64,000 nt of DNA from Plantago elongata. Its lineage: Eukaryota; Streptophyta; Magnoliopsida; Lamiales; Plantaginaceae. Shown one piece after another: positions 20,961 to 32,676 of this stretch (the first letter of the stretch is position 1; each line of letters begins with the position of its first letter). Location of the stretch: NCBI GenBank assembly GCA_036897095.1, contig JAYMSP010000066.1:30674-94673 (forward strand), given 5' to 3'. The notes below the pieces were generated by a model that was not told the origin of the DNA, searched no databases, and worked only from the letters and a program-made list of their open reading frames with translations. Made by a program: the position numbers and the translations under genes.

Positions 20961-23900
20961 TAGTACTAACCCGTGGTGATGCCATAGTATGGTTTACTTT
21001 TAATAATTAATAAAAGGATAATGATAAAATAGATAAATTAATAAAATAAGATAGTCTAAATTAATTACTTGTAAAAATGTGGGTCGTGCGGTGGGTAGTC
21101 TTTCTTCATTCAATAATACATCTTTGAGTTTTTTATGTTAACAATAGAAAGAGTGAAATACGATTCATCATGACGGGTATGTTTTTCATATCCGGGTCTT
21201 ATCGTACTTGACCTGTTAATTATTTGTATAAATACATTTTTTTAATATATTGCATCCTTCAAACACAAAAAAAAGTAAAAAAGTATGCAAAACAATCAAT
21301 ATGAATGGTTCTCAACAACTCCCACAGTGGTATGCAATTATGCGGTCACCCACCACATATAAAAAAAGAATAGTATTCTATAAACAAAGTTTCACTTGTT
21401 ATGTTTCTTTCCACCACATTCAACCCGTTGCGATGATCAATAAGAGAGAGAGAAATATATGACGAAAGAGTAAACGCCCCCTCACCACATACCACGCTCC
21501 ATTATGGATCAGAAAAATAGATAGAAGATTGAAAAAAGTTTCCCCGCCTAGACAATTTCCCCTACTGAGGCACATATACATTTATTTTAATGTACAAACA
21601 TAATTTCACATGCTACGGTTGTACATATATATGTTTAATATTGTAAATGAATAGTTGGTAAACTTTTGATTGTTTTTAGTATATTTGTTCCAATCAAGCT
21701 TTACAAATTCTTTTGACCAATGATTGAATTGGAGTTCCTACTTGTACAGTTGATAAATAAAGTAAAATTGATCAGACAATACCAATCTTGCTCACTTAAA
21801 CTACCAGGGTGTCGACCTATAGTACTTCTTTTCTTCATTTTTTCATGGGGCATTTTTTTTTCCTGTTTTAACATTTACTCATTATTATCCAGAATTCTTC
21901 ATAAACTCAATCATTATAAGATACACGAAATAATACCGTTGAATCTTTTTAAATTTATTTGTTGTTAGCATGTTGAGATATTTAATTTTTACTACCCTTA
22001 TAAATTATATAAAGAATTTTATTTATTATAAGATATCTTTGTAAAAATTTAATTTATAATACAACTCATATGTACCATTAACTTACAAATATATAAATTA
22101 ATTAATGACCTATATGAATTTTTTATAAATTAATAATATTCTTTTAATTAAGCAAATGCATGTAGTATAGGGTATAATAAAATAAATAATGAATAACACT
22201 ACCTCTTTACCAATAAAAATAAATAACGCTACCTCAAGCATTGTTAAGCTCTTCTGTGTAGCCAATATTATTTGTAGTGGCAACGAATTTAACTATTAAA
22301 TTAAGTTTTAAGATGAAATTATATCATTTTAAAAGTTGAGTTTACCCCCTTTAATTTGAGTTCCAAAGTTTTAAACTTTTAATTATGACTTCCTTAAAAA
22401 TTTTATTTAACCACCCCTACGTGATTCTCCCTCAAAACTTAGTTGGGGATTCTCTTCCTTTAGAGTTTCAAGTTGTAAGTTTTTTTATTTCTTTAGAGTA
22501 CTTTACAATGTTGCATGGTTTATCATTCGAGTAGAGCTTTCGAGTTGTAATTTTTTACACATACAATTAGTTTTTACCTTGAATAGAATTTTCAAATTGA
22601 ATTTCTTTTAAGAGGGCGTTGGAGTTATTCCATATTAGAGTTTATTTTACCCATTAAAATTGTATATTTCTCACTTTTAAAGTTCGTTTACAATTCAAAT
22701 AATTAAGTTCTCAAGTTCCAATAGTAGCAATTCGAATTGAATTTTCCAAATAGGAACGCAATGTTCTTATAATTGGCTTTTTTTAATTAAACATAATTTA
22801 TAAGTTGGAATTATCAAATTCTTACATTGTTTCCTAAATAGTGTAATTTGCACTTCTAGTTATGTTTCCAAGTTTGATTTATTGCAAGTCTATAGTTGTC
22901 TGCTATTTGAATTAGATTCTCAAGTTAAAATTGTCACTGACTCACTAGAGTGTTTGAGATGTAATTCTAACTCGTTTTTAATCGAGGTATACTTCGTATC
23001 TTAATTATTTGTCTAGTGAGTTTTAATCGAGTCGGAATATTACCATTTTTAATCCACCTTCAATTTACAATTCAATTAAATTTCACTCTCTACGATCCTT
23101 TTCTCTGACTATATATTTTCATTGTAACGACCTTAAACCAATCAAACTATTTCAAAACATCTTACACATATTACTTCACTTTTAGGAATACTATAAGACA
23201 ACCTAAAACCCGTATAAAGTTTAACTTTAAAACATTTTCACGACTCAAATGAAATTTAATTACTATTCATATGCTGAAACTCTTTTAAAATTTAGTCAAT
23301 TAAAGTTGTTAGCCAAACAACGTACACTGTTTAAAATTTATTTATTTTCACTTTCACTTTTGAATCAAGGTTTTAACAACACAGTTTTATATTATATATT
23401 ACAAAGTCTAGGGAAAGAGCGGTTTTTCCATTAAATATAGAAATTCCGCTTTTTTTTATTTAGAGTATGTGGGTTTTTATTCAGTGTTTGTGGGTTTTTA
23501 TGTACTATCTTATACTTCCTCCGTCCCATCCCATAAACTTGTTGTATTTCTCTCTCTCAACTTGAACCCCGTGAGGTAGGCTTTGGTTGTCCTGGGTCGA
23601 GTCGATTTGTTAAAAGGGCGTGGAGCTGTCAAAAAATATTGCGCTTGCCCATTTTCATTTTTCTCGGAAGAGATCTACTCATTCTTTGTCATCATTTTTT
23701 CGATTAATCATCGCCAACTATGAATACGAATTAATATTAAACAGTAAATGTAAAATATTTAATTATTTTATATAGTTTAATTGAACATTTATATTTGTCG
23801 TTTAAGATTAATTTATAGGTAAAATTGAAGACGATTGACTGAAAAAGTAAAAATGTGAAATATTATATTTTTATTATTTATTAGGTGTCGCATAGAGTAC

Positions 23901-24272
23901 CCATACACATTGAAAATTTCTCATTTTTAGAGTTAGTTTGGCTTTCAAATTAACTTTTGTTCATTCAGAATAAATCATTATATGCTCTGTTTAGTACAAA
24001 GCGTTTGAAAACTTTGATCATTAGCAATGGACGGAACATCATTTTACATGAGAAGCTGAGTTGTGAATGGGGTATACACGCTATACTAATGGGTACACGC
24101 TGGCCCTTTTCTATTGCATATTTCTAAGTTAAGTTGTAGGTGGTTTATTAGACTTAATTTTTTTTCGAGCATCCCTTTTATCCGGATAAAATATAGATTT
24201 TTAATGTTTTAAAATAAAATAAAATTATATAGTATATAGATAGTTTGAGTCTAGCATAAAGCAATACATTAT
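20961..24272. other. Gene-poor AT-rich DNA
   Basis: No protein is recognised. Short open frames at 21250-21462, 21720-21968 and 23249-23434 have no family features. A fragment reading cctccgtcccatccca near 23518 looks like a Stowaway end without a visible partner. Confidence 0.5.
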
Positions 24273-24275
24273 TTA

Positions 24276-24418
24276 GGTTGTGTTCTCTTCAACTAAAATT
24301 TACTGATCCAGGCTGAATTGAACTGGAATAAACTGAACTGAACTGAAGTAAAGTATAAATTATAACTGAGCCGAGCTGAACTGAACTGAACTGATTTTCA
24401 GTTGAAGATAAAACATCC
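24276..24418. mobile_element. Tourist-like MITE, copy 2 (143 bp)
   Basis: It is flanked by TTA at 24273-24275 and 24419-24421. The termini are GGTTGTGTTCTCTTCAACT and, inverted, GGATGTTTTATCTTCAACT. The interior is gaactgaact-type sequence forming a fold-back. It is the same family as 10061-10237, here in the opposite repeat orientation. Confidence 0.75.
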
Positions 24419-24892
24419 TTAATCATATTTTAAACATATTTTCATATCAATTATGTACATTTTTAATTGCCAGATTTTGTGGGGGATTTGACATTAATAT
24501 GGACTATTTTAACACAATTATCACATGAAAAGACATGCCACAAAATGATTTATTACATTCTATTTGATTGTTTGAAATATTTTATTTTATAAAAAATACT
24601 AATAGCTGAAAGAAACTTTCTTATTCAATTTTTAGTAAATATTCTTTACAATTTTTTTAGAATAAAAATTGATCTTTTAATAATAGGTAGATATCAATTT
24701 TTTTTATTTAGATTAATTATGATGATTTTATTATATGATTATCTAATATGTATCGATTTATCAAACAATTATTGTTTTTAATAATATTCACTTGATAAAA
24801 AAGAAAATATAAAATGTACGAATTTATAAAATTTAAAATTTATACACTAAAATTATTAAAACAATATAATAAGCCTCAGAGTGGGATATTAA

Positions 24893-25092
24893 AGTGTCAT
24901 TTCACTTGTAAAATAGTCATTTCACTTTTGCGAATTGTTTAACGCTTCTTCTCTATTTTCTAGCAACCACCTACTTTGTAACGCTATTCTCCATGTTAAA
25001 GTGTCATTCGACTTGTTAAAGTGTTATTTCATTTTTGCAATGTTTAGCGCTTCTTCTCTATTCTCCGGTAACCGGGTACTAAGAAACGATAT
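24893..25092. repeat. Diverged tandem duplication, about 100 bp x 2
   Basis: 24893-24985 and 25000-25092 share agtgtcatt, acgcttcttctctatt (gcgcttcttctctatt in the second) and a following aacgctat/aacgatat. Non-coding. Confidence 0.55.
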
Positions 25093-25297
25093 TTCAGCAT
25101 TTATGCGCTTACAACCTCACGCCACACGCAACATCCCTTCACCCATCTCAGTTGTTCTTTCCACATGAACCGTTGTGTGTGTCACCTTATTAAGTCTATA
25201 GAACTTTAGGTGTATTTACGACTCGATTAGATTACTCAATTTCATAACCCCTACTATAATGAGAATCGTCCAATTCACTTTGTTCATTTTTGCCTGT

Positions 25298-26543
25298 AGT
25301 ACAGGTTGCCTCAATTCTACGTCTCTCTCTATTTTAGAAGTCAGTCGCCATAAACACTGACTATTTGATCTATTTATTCATCAATCATTTTAAAAGGCAT
25401 CTCTATGTGCCTGAACCTTTCTCTTAAATCGATAAAGATATGTTGCATGAATTGCTTTATTAAAATCATAAATATATTTATACTTTTGGTCTAGATCTAC
25501 TATGTTAAGTTGCCACTTCTAGGTTAAGTTACAACTGTCCCCTACTAATTTGTGATTCTCTGATGTATTTAAAATATCGTTAATATTTTTATATTTTTTT
25601 TCAATTAAATTTCTTAAACACTATTTCAGGGCTCTACATTGGGCAAGTATCAAGCTCACAGTAATAGTTAAACAAAATTGATGTATGGAGTTTAGGTATT
25701 GAGTTAGACATATAGTATAGTGATTAATATATGATTTATTTATAAAATCTACGGACATCACGGTTAGTACGGTGTATCATTTCTAGTATACTAATATGCT
25801 TTAAAGAAGTATAAATAATATAATATCATATAAAAGTATTTGACAGAATCCTAAAGCATAGTATTTTTTCACAAAAAATGTGTGCAATGTATACAACTAA
25901 TAATTCATATATATTAAATAATAAATTAGACATGATAAGATATGTACGGCATGTGTTCACATTGTACCAAGGAAATTTCGTAAGTTAGGAACCTTGTATG
26001 TTTATCTGGAGTACAGGTTGCCTCGATTCTAGGTCTCTCTCTATTTTAGAAGTCAGTCGCCATAAACACTGACTATTTGATCTATTTCTTCATCAATCAT
26101 TTCAAAATGCATCTTCTATATATCTAAACATTTCTCTTAAATTGATAAAGATATGCTGCATGAATTACTTTATTAAAATCATAAATATATTTATACTTCT
26201 AGACATAGTTGCCACTTTTAGGTTAAGTTAATATTGTCCACTACTAATTTGCTATATTTGATGTATTTGAAATATCGTTAACATTTTTATATTGTTTTTT
26301 CTTAAGCAGTATTTCAGGTATACTAATATGCTTTAAAGAAGTAGAAATAATATAATATCATATAAAATTATTTGACAGAATCCGTATAGCATAATATTTT
26401 TTTTCACAAAAATTGTATACGATGTATACATGCAACTAATAATTCATATATATTATATAATAAATTAGACATAATAACATATATGCAAAATGTGTTCATA
26501 TTGTAATAAGGAATTTTCGTAAGTTAGGAATTTTGTATGTTTA
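25298..26543. repeat. Large direct duplication (about 710 bp and 530 bp units)
   Basis: Unit 1 starts at 25298 and unit 2 at 26010, both with agtacaggttgcctc. Both continue through agaagtcagtcgccataaac and end near gtaagttaggaa...tgtatgttta. Unit 1 has about 155 extra bases (25631-25786) after tttcagg that unit 2 lacks. The rest aligns with scattered substitutions. Non-coding, possibly an unequal-crossover product of an unknown repeat. Confidence 0.7.
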
Positions 26544-27039
26544 GCATAAATAAGTTATGTTTGAAAAATTAAATTTAAATGATGTTAATTCTACATAATT
26601 TTTAACCTTGAGTATAAACGTGGTTGGAGATAGGGCACTAACTTATTATTACATATTGGATTAAAAGTTTGAACATCGTAAAGTGTAAAAAAATTTATGT
26701 TCGAAATATAGTCATGAGTGGTCTCTATTTGTAAAGTATAAAAAATATGAAAATTAGTAAAGCTTTAACATTTTTATATTTTATATTTCATTAAATATTA
26801 TTGAAAATAAAAAAGAAAAAAGGAAAAAAAGGAATAAAAGATGAGGAGTTTGTAAGAAAAACGTACATGGCCTTCATTTACTCCAAAATGAAGGAATAAA
26901 TATGGAAAAATCTTACTTATCTTTTATAATTTTTAATTTTAGTAGTTGACTAGAAAAATAAAAAATATTGAAAGAAATTCCCAGCTTCATTTTTAGTTTT
27001 AGCCCTACACAAATTAATAGGAATAACAACTTGTATTTA
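26544..27039. other. AT-rich spacer
   Basis: Sequence between the direct duplication and repeat copy B. No gene or clear repeat is seen. Confidence 0.45.
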
Positions 27040-28900
27040 TAATATATAGATGTTACGGTTTTGATTTGTTATGATTGAGATTTACAGTTACAGTTTTACG
27101 TATATTCGTTTATATTTTAAAAGATAATGTAATAGTTTTAATGCGTCGGTATTGTATGTTTCAATTATTGTTTTTACCTTATTTGTTAAATATTTAATTG
27201 ATAATATGGTGGTTTTAAAAAGTTAGATGATAGTTTTAAGTGGTACTTTAATATCATTAAACTAACAGTAAATAAGTTTAAAAGTTGCATGTATACCAAT
27301 TAAAACATTAATAAACAAGTTTAAAATAAGGTACTTGCAACATTCATTTATTACAATATTGTTTATGCAAATACAAATTGAGTTGTTACGATTAAACTTG
27401 TTGATGAACTTAAACACTCTGTCGTTTGTTGCTTTAATACTGCAGTGACACATTTGAGAGACATACCTATCAAACTCGCGATGTTATCATCGATCAATAC
27501 CTGCTTAAAAGTTAAACCATAACGACTCATATTAAAACTAGCACAGTCGTGCTAAAAACAATAAAAATAAAGTATGAACACGAAACTCAAGCTAAAAAAG
27601 AGTGACATTGATTCTTCAAATTATAACAGTGTCTTTTAAGACGATAACAATACTTCTTATAACTATAACAAATAAGGAACATGTAACACGAGCTAAAAAT
27701 AATAAATCAATTCTTAAATAATAACGATGTTTTTAGAAACTATAATAATGATTCTTAAAACTATAGCAAAACATGATAATATGAAACGAGTTACATAAAG
27801 TAAACAAAACATGAAAACACAACAAAAGCTAAAAAATAATAAAATTGATGCTTAAAACAATAATATTGTCTTTTAAAACTATATCAATGATTCTTAACAT
27901 TATAGTAAGGCAAAAACATGCAACGGAAGCTATAAACAATAATATTGATGCATAAAATCATAATATAGTCTCTTAAAGCTACAAAAATGCCTCTTAAAAT
28001 TATAATTGCCAGAAACATGCATGCACCACAAGCTAAACATAATAATATTGATGATTAAAACTACAACAGTGACTCTAAAAATATATCAATACATCTTAAA
28101 ACTATAATAAAGCGGGATTATGCAACACAAACTAAAAACTATAAAAATGTTTGTTAAAACAGTAAGGTACGTACGGATTTGATTTTCAGGTGTAAACATA
28201 TTGTCATGAATGATTTTCAGATTTGGTGAGTAAGCCTCTTCATCATTCTGGATTTGTGAATTTGAACATTATAACTACCGAATCTGAAAGTTTAAAGATC
28301 AAATCATGAAAATTGAATCGTAAAAATTATGAAACACACACAAGCTAAGGACAATAATATAGATGCATAAAACTAAAACATTGACTCGTAAATATATAAC
28401 AATGCATCATAAACCTATAACAAATCAGAAAATGCAACACAAGCTAAAAACTATAAAAATAGTTGTTAAAATTGTAAAGGACGTACGATTTGCTGTTCAG
28501 ATCTAATATATCTTTAAGATCTTAACAAATTTTCGTAAATGATTTCAAAATCTGGCGAGCTAGCTTCTTCATCGTTTTGAATTTTGAACTGAACCTAAAA
28601 GTTTTAAACATCAAATCATGAAAATTGAATCACGAATCATGAAACACACACAAAACACCCTTAAAACACACACAAAACTCGGAATATATCGGAAACACAC
28701 ACAAAAACAAAGAGGTTTTTACTAAATTGACGTCCATGGAAGCTATTTAGTTGAAATCCGGTGGAAACAATGTGGAAACGATGAAAATCCGACGAGAAAA
28801 TGATAGAACGGAAGAGAGAAACTCACAAAACACACACAAACACATTTTACTATGTGTTCTTGTTTTCAAGTTTCAGCATATTTGAGCTCTATATATAGGA
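27040..28900 (-). repeat. Dispersed gene-like repeat, copy B
   Basis: Read on the minus strand, it starts with a TATA-like tatatagagctc near 28890 and a leader rich in tgtgtgtttt. It continues with hundreds of bases of atagttttaag variants. After a gcag acceptor-like site near 27503 comes an exon-like block (gatgataacatcgcg, then gtctctcaaatgtg, then cactgcagtattaaagca). The block matches copies A and C in order and spacing. It is not a gene I recognise. Confidence 0.5.
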
Positions 28901-29446
28901 AACATGTTCGGTTTGTTTCTCAAAAAATCCGCATATCCGGTTCATTTAATCGATTTTTATCATTAAAATCAGATTTTCCTATAGAATAAGAAAGCCTTCC
29001 CTTTTACTATACTCATATTGAAAATATCATACTCATTTATTCGAGGAATTTTATTCCTCACCAACAGGCGAAATAGAGATAAGATACAATTGCAATTACA
29101 TTCATGAAGATCGAATAATTCCTTCTTTCTTTTATCGATATTTCTTTTCTTCCTTCATTCCGAACTTAATATATTAGGTTATCACATAATTTTATATGAA
29201 AAGTTAAAATATATTGCCTGTATTAATCACCATTTTACTTTCGATTCTTCCTAGACGAATTAACAAACTACTGAATCGCGAATTCACTTTAAATAAATCG
29301 CGAAGTCCACGGGACGGAACTCGGCGTCCTTATCCGACGAATTACGTGACCTATATCCATTCCATCCAATAGATACAAGTGATGATGTTATCCTTTCTTC
29401 TTCGTTGAAGCTTGAGTGAGTTCTTATTCTCCAATCCCAAACAAAT
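28901..29446 (+). promoter_or_regulatory. Upstream region of plastid RPL11
   Basis: AT-rich upstream DNA and leader. No confident TATA box or cis element could be assigned. It is listed because it is the only non-repeat sequence between copy B and the RPL11 start codon. Confidence 0.35.
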
Positions 29447-31927
29447 ATGGCTTCTTCATCTTCTCTGCTATGTGGTGCTGCTACTGCTTCTTACAATGGT
29501 GCTGCACTTTATCCTTGTAGAAAATTGTCATCTTACACTACCCACAAATCACACAGCAATTTTTCTCTCCAACTCCGAACCCTCTCTTCTTCCATTCCAC
29601 GCCCTCTCACCGTCATTTGCATGGCTCCTCCTAAACCCGGTGGCAAAGCTAAAAAAGGTACTCCTTTTCTCTATTTCCACTGCCCTAACTTCATTTTTTG
29701 TCACACTTTTGGGTTTTACTTGCCCAAAATTGCTTCTTTTCAATTTTATGTTCTACATTTTACTTGCCCATTTTAGTATTTCATTCTAATTATACAAAAA
29801 AAAACTAGCTGGGATGCACTAAATAGGATTGTGTAATTATAATGTTGAAGATTTATCTGCAAAGGTTGAAACTTTGTATAATGGTAGACTGTTAAGAGAA
29901 GTTTTTGTCTTGTAGAATTGTTGAATTTTGATTCTGTTTTGTATTGAATAAGTGGTTGGGATTGTGAAGTTTCTGCAAAAATTGAAACTTTATATAATGG
30001 TTGTTAGACTGTCAAGCAAAAGTTTTTGTCTTCTTGAATTGTTGAATTTTGATATTTTCGGTTTTTATTGAATCAGTGGTTGGGGTTGTGATGTTTCTGC
30101 AAAGAATGGAACTTTGCTTTGTATAATGGTAGACTGGCAAGCAAAAGTTTGTCTTCTCGAATTGTTGAATTTTGATATGCGGTTTTTATTGAATCAGTGG
30201 TTGGGGTTGTGATGTTTCTGCAAAGAATGGAACTTTGTATAATGGTAGACTGGCAAGCAAAAGTCTTAGTCTTGGTGAATTGTTGAATTTTGATTTGTAT
30301 TTTTTTATTGGATCAGTGGTTGGGATTGTGAAGTTGGCCCTGGAGGCAGGGAAGGCGACCCCAGCTCCGCCTGTTGGACCGGCACTTGGTGCCAAGGGTG
30401 TTAACATAGCTGCATTTTGTAAAGATTACAATGCCCGTACAGCTGATAAGGCTGGTTATATTATTCCTGTCGAAATTACTGTTTTCGACGTGAGTGACTA
30501 CTCTTCCTCTTACTACTTTTGATGTTCGAATTTTGTTATTTTTAGTTGCTTTTGTTTATTTCCTTTCTGGTTTTGATGTTATCTGCAGGATAGGAGTTTC
30601 ACTTTCATCTTGAAGACTCCCCCTGCCTCTGTTTTGTTGCTCAAAGCTGCTGGTGCTCTTTCATTCCCTTGTCTCAATTTGATCTTAATCTACCATGTCT
30701 CAGATAATTTGATTCTCTGTTATTTATTTGGCTATGGACATTGTTTTAAAGAGAATGGATGATGCATTGTCGAATCATATAATTGTTGAAAGATATGCGT
30801 TTTCCCAAATACAGTACTTTTATTTTCTATCAGTACTCCGCTCTTATATGTATATTCTCAAAATTGATTTACAGAATTTATTTGTTGGTTAAGTATCTAT
30901 TTTTATAATTTGCATTATTATTTTGTTTATGTTTTTGTTTCAATTTATAAGAACCACTCTTTCATCATAATAACATTCCCACTACATATCTAGTGTGATA
31001 CTGTAGCTTGTTTGCATCACCCTGACTTTTCTAATTTTATACAAATTATGTAGTTCTATTAGGTTGCGGGTTGCCTACATATTTGATATTGTATTGTTTT
31101 AGAACTCTGCAATATAAGACCAAACCTTGGATCAATAAGACAGAGAGTTGCCGATGAGTGATCTCATCCCAACTTACTGTTTGTGCTGATGAGTGATCTC
31201 ATATTTTAATTCACACAAATGTGTATGTTTCTGTACCTAAATTGGTCCTTACTACTATTATTTCTTTCATATTGCCTGAAAGATGATAATCAGAATTTAA
31301 TTGTGTTTCTGTTTTCTCCTCGTTTCCCATTTAATCTAATTTCAAATAGTTCATTTGCTTCGAGCGATCCTTCTTGGGCTCTCTGGATAGATGGGTTTTC
31401 ACATGTGCTTAATTAACCAAAACATGCTTCCATGCGATCAAAAATGATTTATCTAATCATCCTTCTTGATGCACGAATTAGATGTTGTATAGGCTTTTAC
31501 TGCAAGGTTGGTATATGCTGTACTTTATAGTTGTCTGCACATAATTTTGATAATGCTAGTATATAGATTCAGTAAAGTTTTTTTGGCTTTGTTTGGATTC
31601 AAATGGTGTTTCTTGTATATTATCATGGCCTTATAGAAAAACATTTATTTAATCTTGTCCTTTATTATGTATGCAAGTGAATTGGCAATTAATTTGATTT
31701 TGTTATGTAATCGATTAGGTGTTGAAAAAGGTTCCAAAGACCCACAGATGACGAAAGTTGGGAAGATTGGTATCGAACAGCTGAGGATAATAGCACAGGA
31801 GAAGTTGCCAGACCTGAATTGCTCGAATTTAGAGTCCGCAATGAGAATAATAGCAGGCACTGCTGCAAATATGGGAATCGATATTGATCCTCCAGTTCTT
31901 CAACCAAAGATAAAGGAAGTTTTGTAG
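29447..31927 (+). CDS. RPL11: 50S ribosomal protein L11, chloroplastic (uL11c)
   Basis: Four exons, 29447-29657, 30317-30489, 30589-30652 and 31719-31927, give 218 residues. A Ser/Thr-rich transit peptide of about 58-65 residues ([20 protein letters not shown] at the start) precedes the mature protein. The N-domain reads [20 protein letters not shown]. The C-domain carries [20 protein letters not shown] and [10 protein letters not shown]. uL11 binds the GTPase-associated centre of 23S rRNA in the plastid ribosome and works with L10 and L12 in factor binding. The length suits a plastid precursor. Intron 1 (659 bases) holds imperfect copies of the intron-exon 2 boundary, listed separately. The donor of exon 3 is the weak g/gtgctc, accepted because the frame and the family sequence (LLKAAGVEKGS) demand it. 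Confidence 0.93.
29945..30316 (+). repeat. Tandem copies of the RPL11 exon 2 boundary inside intron 1
   Basis: The exon 2 start (acceptor at 30317, TGGTTGGGATTGTGAAG) is preceded by three look-alikes beginning at 29953, 30077 and 30198. They are spaced about 119-124 bases, each with flanking gaattgttgaattttgat and tagactggcaagcaaaag. The 30077 and 30198 copies keep attgaatcag/TGGTTGGGGTTGTGATG, so they look like real acceptors. This is a local tandem duplication of an intron-exon junction. Confidence 0.8.
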
Positions 31928-32676
31928 ATCTGGAGTTAGTGTTAATTCGTTTTTCTATATTGTGATATTGATTAAGATTTGCTGCAGTTTAACTGTAGTT
32001 ACATGTGGTAGCATGTCAACTACTAGTTATATGCGGTAATGTAGAGTAACAACATATCATGTCAACTATCTGCGGCCTGCTGTAACCTGTTTGTTTGCAA
32101 TTATCTCAATGGTAGAGTGGGGATGCATATCCGTCTCTATGACTCTACCATGCTGGTGGTGTTTGTTTCCATTAACAGTGTTGTCGAACCAGTAGAAGAG
32201 TTGGTAAAGAACAACAGAAATGAATGTAAATTACATATCACTTGTTGTCGCTCATTACACGAATCAAACACCGTAATTGACCCGGTACTTCCAGAAGTTG
32301 CGGTAACTAGCCCTTTGAACTGAAGTAAGCTAAACGTTCACCTAATTCTTGTTGTACATAAGTTAGAAGAAAACTTGCTTCTAACTTTTTGTTCTCCTCT
32401 TGGCTGTGTCTTGATTGGCTTTCTTAAAAGTTTTGTAAATATGGAAGGAAATGTTGATAGTTACTCCAGTACCCTTCAGAACGGTCTAGTTTTTGCACTC
32501 ATGGACAGGAATCTTTTGTCATGGTCCCACTATAATGCGCCTAACAGCAATAATGTGCAACTGGATATATATATAAAGAGTACATGTCAGCCATCTCAGT
32601 TTGCATAACAAACATACTTCATAAGTGAACAGACGCTCATTTACTCCTCAGATATTGCTTCTCTTGAGTACAAGAA
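31928..32676. other. Intergenic, RPL11 to intact AAE gene
   Basis: Contains the RPL11 3' UTR and the AAE promoter. Two small open frames (32117-32323 and 32375-32608) show no recognisable features. A tatatatataaag run near 32568 could be a TATA box for the AAE gene. Confidence 0.4.

Noticed and set aside
24935-25168. Plus-strand frame of 77 codons with internal repeats
   Set aside because: The repeats come from a DNA-level tandem duplication; no codon or domain evidence.
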